Assembly: GCA_036407095.1 (NCBI GenBank)
Contig: DASWZV010000143.1
Location: forward strand, 310,001 to 374,000
Reading direction: 5' to 3'
DNA: 64,000 nucleotides
Source of the DNA: Gp6-AA40 sp036407095
GTDB lineage: Bacteria; Acidobacteriota; Vicinamibacteria; Vicinamibacterales; UBA2999
Shown here: piece by piece, positions 18,296 to 28,300 of the stretch
How the letters are laid out: every line of letters begins with the position of its first letter
How positions within the stretch are numbered: position 1 is the first letter of the stretch
Made by a program: the position numbers and the translations under genes
The notes under the pieces: generated by a model
What the model was told of the DNA's origin: nothing
Seen by the model: the letters and a program-made list of their open reading frames with translations, nothing else
The model's database searches: none

Positions 18296-19621
18296 ATCGC
18301 GGCGGTTGTGATCATCGCCGCCGCCTGTGGGAAGAAAGGCCCCCCGCTTCCGCCGATCGTGCACATTCCCACCGGGGTCGATCACCTGTCGGCTCGTCGC
18401 GTGGGCAACGACGTCTTCCTGACGCTGACCGTTCCGGCCCAGAACGTCGACAAGACGATGCCCGCCGACGTGGGGCGCGTCGAGGTGTTCGGATACACCG
18501 GCACGTCGCAGCCGCCGCGCGCTCGATTCCTCGATGTCGCGACACCCGTCGCGACGGTCTCGGTTCTGCCGCCCGAGAGTGAGGCGCCCACGTCGAAGAA
18601 GGCGCCAACGCCGAATGCATCCGGGGGTTCCGGGAATCCACCGGCCAAGGAGCCCCCGCAGGCCACGCAGGGCGCAATGGTAACGGTCCAGGAACGTCTC
18701 ACGCCGGAATCGCTGGTCGCGCGGCCGATGCCTCCACCAGCGCCGCGGTCGGCGAAAACGACAGCGATCGCACCCGCGAGTACCGCCGCGCCGGAAGGGG
18801 CGCTTCGTCGCTTCTATGTCGCGATCGCGTTCAGCGTACGCGGGCGACCGGGGCCGCCGAGCATGTTCGCGGAGTTGCCGCTCCTACCGGTTCCCGACGC
18901 ACCACGCGACGTCGTCGCGACGCTGAAGCCAGAGGCGATCTCGCTCTCGTGGGAACCGGCTGGCGGGCTGATCGGGTTCCTGCTCGAACATCCCCTCGCG
19001 ATCGAATCCTCGCCGATCGACGAGCCCGTCGCTCCGGGGGCCCCGGCGCCTGCGGCCGGTGCGGACGTATCCGGGGGGCCTGTCAGATACAACGTCTACC
19101 GTGAGATCGAACCGCCGCCTGGCACCGTCGGGAGGCCAGAGCCCGAAGCCCCGGCGATCGCCGCGCCGATCAATCCTGCGCCCCTGAGCGCCTTGTCGTT
19201 TTCCGAGCCTGTCCCGCTCCTCGATGGCCGGACACGGTGTTACACCGTGCGATCGATCCGTGGCAGCGGTGCGTCAACCGTTGAAAGCGAAGCCTCGATG
19301 CCTTCCTGCGTCACGCTGACCGACGATGTCCCGCCGGCCGCTCCTGCGGACTTGTCATTGGCGGTCGCAGCCGGTGCGATCAGCCTGAGCTGGGCGCCGA
19401 ACACGGAAGCCGATCTCGCCGGATACGTGGTCTTGCGCGGCGAGGCTGGCGATGCCACACTGACTCCGCTGACCGGCAGCGTGATCACCGACGCCATGTA
19501 CGTCGATCGCACGGTACGCCCGGGCGTGCGCTACGTCTACGCCGTGAAAGCGATCGACACGCATCTGCCGACGCCGAACGTCAGCGCAGAATCCGAGCGG
19601 GTCGAAGAAACCGCGCGATGA
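18257..19621 (+). CDS. Lipoprotein with LptM-like N-terminus and fibronectin type III-like domains
   Basis: 454 residues from ATG 18257. The signal sequence ends at a lipobox (IIAAACGKKGPPLPP); Cys-Gly-x-Lys-Gly-Pro is the hallmark of the small LptM/YifL lipoprotein family, here fused to a large exported region. That region has two fibronectin type III-like modules (about 215-300 and 385-450; AISLSWEP and AISLSWAPNTEADLAGYVV) and Pro/Ala-rich linkers. Likely an outer-membrane-attached binding or structural protein. The codons for PRCLRPLRVPAI come from the right arm of the family-B repeat. Confidence 0.8.
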   Translation: MYPRCLRPLRVPAIAAVVIIAAACGKKGPPLPPIVHIPTGVDHLSARRVGNDVFLTLTVPAQNVDKTMPADVGRVEVFGYTGTSQPPRARFLDVATPVATVSVLPPESEAPTSKKAPTPNASGGSGNPPAKEPPQATQGAMVTVQERLTPESLVARPMPPPAPRSAKTTAIAPASTAAPEGALRRFYVAIAFSVRGRPGPPSMFAELPLLPVPDAPRDVVATLKPEAISLSWEPAGGLIGFLLEHPLAIESSPIDEPVAPGAPAPAAGADVSGGPVRYNVYREIEPPPGTVGRPEPEAPAIAAPINPAPLSALSFSEPVPLLDGRTRCYTVRSIRGSGASTVESEASMPSCVTLTDDVPPAAPADLSLAVAAGAISLSWAPNTEADLAGYVVLRGEAGDATLTPLTGSVITDAMYVDRTVRPGVRYVYAVKAIDTHLPTPNVSAESERVEETAR

Positions 19622-19663
19622 TCGCAGGGCCCGTCCTTCGGACGTGACCGTGTTTGTTCGTAG

Positions 19664-19684
19664 GGCACGTCCTTCGGACGTGCC
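19664..19684. other. GGCACGTCC stem-loop before the transaldolase gene
   Basis: GGCACGTCC, TTC loop, GGACGTGCC: perfect 9 bp arms closing a C(UUCG)G-type loop. A degenerate copy, CCCGTCCTTCGGACGTG, is 33 bp upstream (19630-19646). The second hairpin ends one base before the GGGGAG ribosome-binding site, so it may terminate upstream transcription or stabilise the 5' end of the mRNA. Confidence 0.6.
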
Positions 19685-19695
19685 GGGGAGAAACC

Positions 19696-20349
19696 ATGAA
19701 GCTGTTCGCCGATACAGGGAATCTGAAGGAGATCGAGGCGCTCGCCGCGATCGGCATCCTGGACGGCATCACTACCAATCCGTCGCTGCTCGCCAAGGAA
19801 AAGGGCGACTATCGGCAGATCCTGAAGCACATTTGCCAGATCGTGAAGGGACCTGTGAGCGCTGAAGTGGTCGCGACCGACACCGCGGGCATGCTCCGTG
19901 AAGGACGCGATCTCGCCAGCATCGACGAGCACATCGTCGTGAAGGTGCCGTTCACCAAGGACGGCGTGAAGGCGTGCAAGACGCTGACGTCGGAAGGGCT
20001 GCGCGTGAACGTGACGCTGATCTTCTCGCCGACGCAGGCGTGGCTTGCGGCCAAGGCGGGTGCCACGTATGTCAGCCCGTTCGTCGGCCGGCTCGACGAC
20101 GTCGGGACGACCGGCATGAACCTGATTCGCGAGATCGTCGACATCTTCGACAACTTCGAGTTCGCGACCGAAGTGCTCGTCGCCAGCGTCCGTCATCCGA
20201 TTCACATCGTCGAGGCCGCGCGCATGGGCGCCGATGTGGTCACGGTGCCGGCCGCGGTCATCGAGCAGTGCTTCAAGCATCCGCTGACCGACATCGGGCT
20301 CGAACGGTTCCTGAAGGACTGGGAGAAAGCTCAGGCCGCGAAAGTCTAG
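19696..20349 (+). CDS. Transaldolase / fructose-6-phosphate aldolase family protein
   Basis: 217 residues from ATG 19696 (GGGGAG 7 bp upstream). Short MipB/TalC-type transaldolase: MKLFADTGNLKEIE start, GITTNPSLL, Schiff-base Lys in HIVVKVPFT, VNVTLIFSPTQAWLAAKAGA, YVSPFVGRLDD and the VTVPAAVIEQ C-terminal block. Transfers a dihydroxyacetone unit in the pentose phosphate pathway or acts as a fructose-6-P aldolase; the two activities cannot be told apart here. Monocistronic in appearance. Confidence 0.93.
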   Translation: MKLFADTGNLKEIEALAAIGILDGITTNPSLLAKEKGDYRQILKHICQIVKGPVSAEVVATDTAGMLREGRDLASIDEHIVVKVPFTKDGVKACKTLTSEGLRVNVTLIFSPTQAWLAAKAGATYVSPFVGRLDDVGTTGMNLIREIVDIFDNFEFATEVLVASVRHPIHIVEAARMGADVVTVPAAVIEQCFKHPLTDIGLERFLKDWEKAQAAKV

Positions 20350-20353
20350 TGGG

Positions 20354-20440
20354 ATGTATCAGCGATTTCTAGAGCGGTCCGCCCGTTGGTTGGCCCGCGA
20401 ATTCGCGGTCGCGACAACGGAGCGACTGCAACAGAAGTGA
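20354..20440 (+). CDS. Possible 28-residue small protein
   Basis: ATG 20354 to TGA 20438-20440 encodes MYQRFLERSARWLAREFAVA plus eight residues. The segment would form an amphipathic helix with Arg/Trp/Phe spacing, but no ribosome-binding site is visible and it may be chance. It fills most of the 120 bp between the transaldolase and pccB genes. Confidence 0.2.
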   Translation: MYQRFLERSARWLAREFAVATTERLQQK

Positions 20441-20470
20441 CCCAAACGGTCCAGTAGAGACTCTGCACGC

Positions 20471-22003
20471 GTGTCACGCCTCAAGGACCTTCAACGCCGG
20501 GCCGCGCTCGGCGGTGGGGAAGAGCGGCTCCAACGGCAGCGCGCCGCCGGCAAGCTGACGGCGCGCGAGCGCGTGGCACTGCTGTTCGACCCCGATACCT
20601 TCGAGGAGCTCGATGCGTTCGTCACGCATCGCTGCCGCGACTTCGGCATGGAGGGGCAGGTGGTGCCCGGCGACGGCGTCGTCGCTGGTTACGGACGCGT
20701 GAACGGCCGGCTCACCTACGCCTTCGCGCAGGACTTCACCGTCTTCGGCGGATCGCTCTCGGAAACCAACGCCGCGAAGATCGCGAAGATCATGGATCTC
20801 GCGATGAAGATGGGAGCGCCCGTCATCGGCTTGAACGATTCGGGCGGCGCTCGCATCCAGGAAGGCGTGCTGTCGCTGGGCGGGTACGCCGACATCTTCC
20901 TCCGCAACACGCTCGCCTCGGGCGTCGTGCCGCAGATCTCGGCGATCATGGGGCCGTGCGCGGGAGGTGCGGTCTATTCCCCCGCGATCACCGACTTCAC
21001 CATCATGGTGAAGGGCACGAGCTACATGTTCATCACCGGCCCCGACGTCATCCGTACGGTGACCCACGAACAGGTGACCAAAGAAGAGCTCGGCGGCGCG
21101 ATGTCGCACAACGAGAAGAGCGGCGTGGCGCACTTTGCGGTCGACGACGACCAGTCGGCGATTCTGTTGATCCGCGAGCTGCTGTCGTTCATGCCGAACA
21201 ACAACGTGGACGATCCGCCGCGGCGCACGACCGACGACCCTTCTGACCGCGCCGACCCGGCGCTCGACGCCATCGTACCGACCGCGCCGAATCAGGCCTA
21301 CGACATGGTCGACGTCATCGAGCGCGTGGTCGACGAGGGGCATTTTCTTCAAGTGCAGGAGCACTTCGCGAAGAACATCCTGATTGGATTCGCGCGGCTG
21401 GCGGGACGGCCGGTCGGTATCGTCGCCAATCAGCCGGCCCATCTGGCAGGCACGCTCGACATCGATGCGTCGGTGAAGGGCGCGCGCTTCGTCCGCTTCT
21501 GCGATGCGTTCAACATCCCGCTGGTGACGTTCGAGGACGTTCCTGGCTTCCTGCCCGGCACGGTGCAGGAATACGGCGGCATCATCCGTCACGGAGCCAA
21601 GCTCCTGTTCGCGTTCGCGGAGGCCACGGTGCCGAAGCTGACCGTGATCACACGCAAGGCGTACGGCGGGGCGTACTGCGTGATGTCGAGCAAGCACATT
21701 CGTACCGACGCCAACTTCGCGTGGCCGACTGCGGAGATCGCGGTCATGGGCGCCGAGGGCGCCGTCAACATCCTCTACAAACGCGAGCTCGATGCCGCCG
21801 CCGATGTCGCCGCCGTGCGCGCGGCAAAGATCACCGAATACCGGCAGAAGTTCGCCAACCCGTACGTGGCGGCGCAGCACGGGTTCATCGACGAGGTCAT
21901 CGAGCCCCGCCAGACGCGGCACAAGTTGATCACGGCCCTCGCCGCACTCGAGACCAAACGGGATCGCAACCCGCCGAAGAAGCACGGAAACATCCCACTC
22001 TAG
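20471..22003 (+). CDS. pccB: Propionyl-CoA-type carboxylase, beta (carboxyltransferase) subunit
   Basis: 510 residues. Crotonase-fold carboxyltransferase with AccD/AccA-like halves: oxyanion-loop motifs DSGGARIQEGVLSLGGYADI and MGPCAGGAVYSPAITDF in the first half, and GFLPGTVQEYGGIIRHGAKL, KAYGGAYCVMSSKHIRTD and the KKHGNIPL C-terminus in the second. This pattern is characteristic of PccB. It transfers CO2 from carboxybiotin to propionyl-CoA (or acetyl-CoA). The matching biotin carboxylase and carrier are 1.3 kb downstream in the same direction, separated by a membrane-protein gene. Start GTG. Confidence 0.95.
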   Translation: MSRLKDLQRRAALGGGEERLQRQRAAGKLTARERVALLFDPDTFEELDAFVTHRCRDFGMEGQVVPGDGVVAGYGRVNGRLTYAFAQDFTVFGGSLSETNAAKIAKIMDLAMKMGAPVIGLNDSGGARIQEGVLSLGGYADIFLRNTLASGVVPQISAIMGPCAGGAVYSPAITDFTIMVKGTSYMFITGPDVIRTVTHEQVTKEELGGAMSHNEKSGVAHFAVDDDQSAILLIRELLSFMPNNNVDDPPRRTTDDPSDRADPALDAIVPTAPNQAYDMVDVIERVVDEGHFLQVQEHFAKNILIGFARLAGRPVGIVANQPAHLAGTLDIDASVKGARFVRFCDAFNIPLVTFEDVPGFLPGTVQEYGGIIRHGAKLLFAFAEATVPKLTVITRKAYGGAYCVMSSKHIRTDANFAWPTAEIAVMGAEGAVNILYKRELDAAADVAAVRAAKITEYRQKFANPYVAAQHGFIDEVIEPRQTRHKLITALAALETKRDRNPPKKHGNIPL

Positions 22004-23301
22004 TGTCGTCGCGTCGTGTGATCGTGGTGGTGGTGTTCCTCGTCGTCTGGGGGCTCGCCACCCATGGAACCTATGCAGGTTCCGGCGACGAACCGCACTA
22101 CCTCATCATCGCGCAGTCGCTCGCCTTCGACGGCGACCTCGACGTTGCCAACAACTACGCGCAGCCGGGCAATCTCATTGGCGCCGGCGAATTGCAGCCC
22201 GAGGCGCACGCGCGGCCCGGGCGCGACGGCGTGCTGCGGCCCGTTCACGACATCGGCCTGCCGTTGCTGTTCGCGCCCTACGTGCGAGTCGTGTATCCGC
22301 TCGCCGACATCGTGGCGAGATCGCTGCCGACGTGGGTACTCGAGAAGACGAGACTCAACGCGTCGCTGATCTTCCGTCACTTCATCAGCCTGGCGATGGC
22401 GGTGCTCACCGGGCTGCTCGGGACGCAACTCTTCTCGCTTTTTCTGCGGGTCGCCACGACCGAGCGCCAGGCGATGGGATGGGCGCTGCTGCTGACGCTG
22501 TCCCCGCCACTCCTCTCGCACTCGTTTCTGTTCTTCACAGAAATTCCGTCGGCGCTTCTCGTCGCCTCGATCTTCAAAGTGTTGAGCGAGCCGTCCAATC
22601 AGGCCGGTCCAAGCGCCCTGCACCCTGATGGTCCAAAAGGAACGGCCCCTCGTGGTCTGAGAGGGCCGGCCCTGGTCGGAGGCGCAATCGGACTGCTGCT
22701 GCTCATTCACGTGCGCAATATCGCACTGGTCGCGGTGTTCTTCGCCTGGGCCATCGCTCGCCTGTATCGTGCCCAGGCCGCGCGCGCCTCTTGGGGTGCG
22801 TTCGGCTTTGGCGTCGCGTCGTTGCTGCTGGTTCGCACGGCCGTCGTCTACAGGTTCTGGGGGACGCTGTTGACGACACCCATCGCGCGACCCGATCTGT
22901 CGATGAACGTGCTCGACGCGGCTCGCGAGATCGGCAGCCGGGCGATCGGCCTGCTGGTGAGCCGCGATTTCGGACTGCTGCCGTTCGCGCCGGTGTTCGC
23001 GCTTGCGATTCCAGGACTGTGGGTGCTACGCACGAAACCGACCTGCGCGCCGCATGCGATCTGGGCGCTGGCCGCTGCCTATCTCACGACGCTGCTGCTG
23101 CCATACACGAACCCTTGGGGGGTCAGCGGCGGCTTTGCGCCGGCGGCGCGGATGATCGTCCCGATCGTGCCGCTGCTCGCGCTTGCGCTGTTCGTCACGG
23201 CGCAGGCGATTCCGAAGACGAGCCGCGTGCTGATCGCGACCCAACTTCTGATCAATGCGTACGTCTGGCAGTTCCCAAAGGTGATGTGGGGCGGACAGTG
23301 A
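22003..23301 (+). CDS. Multispanning membrane protein, GT-C glycosyltransferase-like
   Basis: 432 residues from GTG 22003, which overlaps the pccB stop by one base. About 10 hydrophobic helices. After TM1 the first external loop contains SGDEPHYLIIAQSLAFDGDL, where an acidic Asp-Glu pair followed by a helix is the usual catalytic-loop pattern of GT-C/ArnT/PMT-like enzymes using lipid-linked sugars. Family assignment is by this pattern only. It sits between the two halves of the carboxylase operon. A Pro/Gly-rich segment about 200 residues in (PSALHPDGPKGTAPRGL) is unusual for a loop. Confidence 0.7.
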   Translation: MSSRRVIVVVVFLVVWGLATHGTYAGSGDEPHYLIIAQSLAFDGDLDVANNYAQPGNLIGAGELQPEAHARPGRDGVLRPVHDIGLPLLFAPYVRVVYPLADIVARSLPTWVLEKTRLNASLIFRHFISLAMAVLTGLLGTQLFSLFLRVATTERQAMGWALLLTLSPPLLSHSFLFFTEIPSALLVASIFKVLSEPSNQAGPSALHPDGPKGTAPRGLRGPALVGGAIGLLLLIHVRNIALVAVFFAWAIARLYRAQAARASWGAFGFGVASLLLVRTAVVYRFWGTLLTTPIARPDLSMNVLDAAREIGSRAIGLLVSRDFGLLPFAPVFALAIPGLWVLRTKPTCAPHAIWALAAAYLTTLLLPYTNPWGVSGGFAPAARMIVPIVPLLALALFVTAQAIPKTSRVLIATQLLINAYVWQFPKVMWGGQ

Positions 23302-23315
23302 GCGCTGATCTCGCG

Positions 23316-23321
23316 TAAAAT
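23316..23321 (+). promoter_or_regulatory. -10 element TAAAAT before the biotin carboxylase gene
   Basis: TAAAAT is followed 9 nt later by the TTG start codon at 23331. No ribosome-binding site fits; a leaderless transcript beginning at or next to the TTG is likely. This gives the alpha subunit its own promoter in addition to read-through from pccB. Confidence 0.5.
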
Positions 23322-23330
23322 GCCCTGATC

Positions 23331-24869
23331 TTGCGCAAGATTCTCGTCGCCAATCGCGGAGAGATCGCGGTGCGTGTGATCCGCGCCTGCCATGACATGG
23401 GGCTTGCGACAGTGGCCGTCTACTCCGAGTGCGATCGCGCTGCGCGGCACGTGCGCATGGCAGACGAGGCGATGGCGATCGGCGGCAATCCGGCGACCGA
23501 GAGCTATTTGCGCATCGAAACGATCGTCGACGCCGCGCGCATGAGCGGCGCCGACGCCGTGCATCCCGGCTACGGCTTTCTCGCCGAGAACGAAGCATTC
23601 GCCGCCGCATGCCAGCAGGCCAATCTGACATTCATCGGACCAACCGCTGACGCGATCACCCTCATGGGCAGCAAGACCGCGGCGCGACGCACCGCTGTTG
23701 CTGCAGGCGTACCGGTCGTGCCGGGCACTGCCGATCCGCTCGCGGCCGATGTGCCGCTCAACGTCATCGACGACTTCGCACGTTCGATCGGATATCCGAT
23801 CATGATCAAGGCGGTCGCCGGTGGCGGAGGCAAGGGCATGCGGGTCGTCGAACGGGGAAACGATCTCGCCGGCGCCGTTCGTGCCGCACGATTCGAAGCC
23901 GCGGCTGCCTTTGGCGACTCGTCGATCTATCTCGAGCGTCGTCTGTCGAAGCCGCGGCACATCGAGGTGCAGATCCTCGCCGACCATCACGGCCGGGTAC
24001 TGCCGTTCGTCGAGCGCGAGTGCTCGATTCAGCGGCGTCATCAAAAGGTCATCGAAGAGACGCCGTCACCGGCGGTGTCGCCGTCGTTGCGTGTCCAACT
24101 GGCCACGGCGGCGGCAGCAGTCGCCTCGTCTGCCGGATACACCAATGCCGGGACCATTGAGTTCCTGCTCGACGAGGACGGGTCGTTCTACTTCCTCGAG
24201 ATGAACACGCGTATTCAAGTCGAACATCCGATTACGGAAATGGTGACCGGCGTCGACCTCGTCCAATGGCAGATCCGCATCGCCCGCGGTGAACCGTTGA
24301 CCCTATCACCCGACGCGCTGCTGACCCCGCTCGGACATGCGATTGAATGCCGCATCTACGCCGAAGACCCCGATTACGGATTCCTGCCGTCGCCCGGACG
24401 CATAACTTCGCTGCGGACCCCCGGCGGGCCTGGCATTCGAGACGACGGCTGGGTCGAAGAGGGCACCGAAGTCACCATGTTCTACGACTCGTTGCTGTCG
24501 AAACTCATCGCGTGGGGGACCGACCGGACGGAAGCCATTTCGCGCATGCGGCGCGCGCTTACGGAATACGAGGTCGCCGGCATCCGCACGACTGCCCCGT
24601 TTTTCCATTGGATGTTGGCGCATCCGGTATTTGTCGACGCGCGCGTTCATACGGCTTTCTTGGACGAGGTTTTGCAGAAAAGGTCGGCCGAGTTCCGGGA
24701 AGACGTGGATGTGTCGCTCGCCGAGGTCGCCTCTGTCATGGCCTGTCTGGTCCGGGTGTCGGCGGCGGGCGTGGGCGAGGGCGAGGCGTCCCGACGGCCG
24801 CCGATCAGTCCGACGCCGGGAGCTCGAACGTGGAAGCAGCAGGGGCGTCTTGAAGGGTTGCGGGGGTGA
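23331..24869 (+). CDS. accC: Biotin carboxylase (separate alpha-subunit component)
   Basis: 512 residues. ATP-grasp carboxylase that carboxylates biotin on the carrier protein. ILVANRGEIAVRVIRACHDM at the start, HPGYGFLAEN, the glycine-rich ATP loop KAVAGGGGKGMRVV, the bicarbonate/biotin site EMNTRIQVEHPITEMVTG and the C-terminal EGTEVTMFYDSLLSKL are intact. In typical PccA/AccA3 proteins this is fused to the carrier domain; here the protein stops and the carrier is a separate overlapping gene. Start TTG is supported by alignment to the conserved N-terminus and the nearby -10. Confidence 0.95.
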   Translation: MRKILVANRGEIAVRVIRACHDMGLATVAVYSECDRAARHVRMADEAMAIGGNPATESYLRIETIVDAARMSGADAVHPGYGFLAENEAFAAACQQANLTFIGPTADAITLMGSKTAARRTAVAAGVPVVPGTADPLAADVPLNVIDDFARSIGYPIMIKAVAGGGGKGMRVVERGNDLAGAVRAARFEAAAAFGDSSIYLERRLSKPRHIEVQILADHHGRVLPFVERECSIQRRHQKVIEETPSPAVSPSLRVQLATAAAAVASSAGYTNAGTIEFLLDEDGSFYFLEMNTRIQVEHPITEMVTGVDLVQWQIRIARGEPLTLSPDALLTPLGHAIECRIYAEDPDYGFLPSPGRITSLRTPGGPGIRDDGWVEEGTEVTMFYDSLLSKLIAWGTDRTEAISRMRRALTEYEVAGIRTTAPFFHWMLAHPVFVDARVHTAFLDEVLQKRSAEFREDVDVSLAEVASVMACLVRVSAAGVGEGEASRRPPISPTPGARTWKQQGRLEGLRG

Positions 24870-25378
24870 TCTTTCAGGTCGAAGCGGGCGGCACTCAGCG
24901 TACGATCGAAGTGCAGCGCGCTGGCGGCGGGTGGTCGATCACCGTCGACGGCCGAGTGACGTCGGCCAGCGTCAGCCGAATAGAGGGGCGATGGTCGCTG
25001 CTCTATGGCGGCCGGGACGAGAAGGGGCCCAGACGCAGTTACGAGGTTGTGCTTGAGCCTCGCCATCGAAGCCATCAGCTGATCCACGTTGACGGCCGGG
25101 TGGTGACGGTCCGGTTTCTCGATGAGGCTCGAGGGTCGCGCGGGACAGCTGCGACTGAGGCGGGGGTCCGGGAGATCGTGGCGCCGATGCCCGGCCGCAT
25201 CGTCAAAGTGCTCGTCAAGGCTGGCGATTCGGTGGTCGCGCATCAAGGGCTCGTCGTCGTCGAAGCGATGAAGATGGAGAACGAGCTTCGTGCACCGCGG
25301 AGCGGAACTGTTGCCTCGGTCCGGGTGACCGAGGGGATGTCGGTCGAGGCGAACGCCGTATTGGTCGTGGTTGATTAA
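24866..25378 (+). CDS. Biotin carboxyl carrier domain protein
   Basis: 170 residues. It overlaps the carboxylase gene by 4 bp (GTGA), so the two are translationally coupled. The N-terminal 90 residues form a beta-rich region matching the position of the BT/linker domain of PccA; the C-terminal biotinyl domain (about 98-170) has VEAMKMENELRAP with the biotin-accepting Lys. It carries CO2 between AccC and the PccB-like subunit. The split relative to single-chain alpha subunits is notable but both parts look intact. Confidence 0.93.
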   Translation: MIFQVEAGGTQRTIEVQRAGGGWSITVDGRVTSASVSRIEGRWSLLYGGRDEKGPRRSYEVVLEPRHRSHQLIHVDGRVVTVRFLDEARGSRGTAATEAGVREIVAPMPGRIVKVLVKAGDSVVAHQGLVVVEAMKMENELRAPRSGTVASVRVTEGMSVEANAVLVVVD

Positions 25379-25379
25379 C

Positions 25380-28300
25380 GTGAACCTCTCACCAGTGCTC
25401 GTGCCGTTGCGTCACCCGATCACTCGTCGGGTGCGGACGATCGTACGCCGGACGATCATCGTCGTGGCGGTGATCCTCGCCGTCGCCTTCGTCACGACGG
25501 TGTCGATCGATGTCGGACCGTTGTTGAAGTCGCTGGCCGAGCAGCAGGGGTCGAAGTACATCGAGCGTCCCATGCACATCGGCCGCATGGAAGCGCGGCT
25601 CTGGGACGGCGCCTTCATCTTTCACGATTTCCGCATCGAGGGCCTGACACCAGAAGAGACGCCATTCCTCACCGCCAGGCGCATCGTCGTCTCGATGCCG
25701 TGGAGCACGCTGTTCGATCGCCGCGTTGTCTTCGATTCGATCGAGATGACCGACTGGCAGATGTACGTCGAGAACCTTGCGGACGGCCGACACAATTTCC
25801 CGCGCTTCACTCGCGAGCGCAAAGGTCCCCGCAGCGTCTGGACGACGACACTGCAGTACGTGCGTGCGTATCGCGGCCAGTTCACCTATCAGGATTTCGG
25901 AACGCCGTGGGGGATCGTCACGCGCAACCTCGATGTCACGGTGACGAAGCTGGGGAGCGATTATCGAGGGACCGCCAGGTTTGCCAACGGGCTGGTGGCG
26001 ATCCAGAACTACCTCCCGTTCCGGACCGACATGACGTCGAACTTCAAGATCGACGGCGGCCGTGTGATCTTCGGCCGGATCGATCTGGCCACCGAAGGCA
26101 CCAAGTCGGTGATGAAAGGCGACGTGAACCTCTCGTTCTGGCCCGAGCTGATGGTTCACGTGAAGTCGACGATCGACTTTCCGAAGATGCGCGAGATCTT
26201 CTTTCCCGGCGACAGCTTCTCGCTCGACGGCACCAGTCAGTTCGACGGCACCTTCCACCTGTTCAAGGAGACGCAGGTCGCCGGCCAGCCTCCACGTACG
26301 GGACGCGAGCTCAAGGGAGAATTCCAGAGCCCGCTGGCAGGCATCAACAAGTATCGATTCAGCAACCTCCGCGGGAGCGTGCGTTGGACGCCCGAGCTGC
26401 TCGAGGTCACCGATGCGACGGCAGGTGCCTACGGCGGCACCTCGGAGTTCATGTACCGCATGGCACCGCTCAATGCGAAGGGGGTGGTGCCGACCGCGAC
26501 GTTCGATGCCAGGTACGAGAACGTCGAGTTGACGAGCATCAGCGATCTGTTCGAGCTCAACGGCATCCGATTCGCCGGCCGGGCGTCAGGACGGAACCTG
26601 CTCGAATGGCCGCTGCGCCAGTACTCGGCGCATACCGGCATGGGCTACGTCTCGGCGACGCCGCCCGGGGGCACTCCCGTGATGACGCGAGAGATGCCGC
26701 TCGCACGGATTGCCGCGCGCGAGGCACGGCGGCAGGCGTATGGACCATTCAGCCCGCTCACGCCATTCGAGCCGGTGCCCGTGGGCGGCGAGATCACCTA
26801 TGCGTACGGGCCGGATTGGATCGACATCAGCAACGCGCAACTCGCCACCAACTCGACTTACGTCGAAATGCAGGGCCGCACGAAATACGGACCCGAGTCG
26901 CGGTTCCCCTTTCACGTCTCCAGCGCTGACTGGCAGGACAGCGATCGTCTCTTTGCCGGCATCCTGACCGCGTTCGGATCGAAGACCGGTGCGATCCCGA
27001 TCGGCGGGTACGGCACGTTCGACGGCCTCATGACCGGCGATTTCCGCAGCCCCCGGATCGAGGGCGACTTCGCAGGTGAGCGCATCAAGGCCTGGAACGT
27101 CGTGTGGGGCAGCGTTCGCGGCGCGGCGGTGATCGAGAACAGCTACGCCGACGTCAAGGATGTCGTGATTACGTCGGGGGAATCGACGATCAAGACCACC
27201 GGGCGTTACTCCCTCGGCTTCCCGCGAAAGGACGGCGGCGAGCAGATCAACTCGCGCATCGAGATCAGCAAGCGGCCCGCGGCCGATCTGCGTCGTGCGT
27301 TCAACATCGACGACTACCAGGTCGACGGCCTGCTCTCGGGAGAGTTCCAGATCACCGGCGAGTATCTGAGGCCGCATGGCACCGGCAGGATGGAGATTGT
27401 CGACGGCACCGCCTACGGCGAACCGTTCGACTCGGCGACCGCGAACGTGCGCCTCGAAGGCGAAGGGGCGCGGATGCAGCAGGTCGTGGTGCAGAAGAGC
27501 GGCGGTCGCGGCACCGGCAACGCGTATATCGGCTGGAACGGCACGTACAGCTTCACGTTCAACGCGCAAGGCATCCCGATCGAATCGGTGGCGGCCGCCA
27601 AACGTCTCCAGATGCCGCTCGCCGGGACGCTGAAGTTCGACGCCAATGGGAGTGGATCCTTCGAGTCGCCCAGGTACGATGTGTCGGGCAGCCTGACCGA
27701 CGTCTTCGTGGGGAACGAGGGCATCGGGCAGGTGAATGCCCGGGTTGGCGTCGACAACGACGTCATGTCTCTCGAGATGGACGCGGCGTCGAGCCGGCTT
27801 CAGGTGCACGGCGTCGGACGCATCGCGCTCAACGATCAGAAGGACGCGCAGCTCACCTTCAACGTGCTCGACACCTCGCTCGATCCGTACGTCCGCTTGT
27901 ACCTGCCGCGGCTTTCACCGTTTACGACCGCCGTGGTCACCGGGTCGGTCAACGTGACCGGCGAGCTCAACGACATCGACCATCTCCTCGTCGACGCCAC
28001 CGTCGACAAGCTCGACATGCGTCTCTTCGACTACGCGCTGCGCAACGCAAGACCGATCCGCGTTGCGCTCGACAACCACACGGTCGACATCAAAGACATG
28101 CGTCTCGAGGGACAGGAGACACAGCTCGACGTTTCGGGACGCGCCAACCTCCACGACGAGACGATCGCGATCAGAGCGAACGGCGATGCGAATCTTGCCG
28201 TGCTCCAGGGCTTCTTCTCCAACATCAGGAGCACGGGCAGCGCGAAACTCGCGGCGACGCTCCAGGGCCCGCTGCGCGATCCAGCGGCGAACGGAATGCT

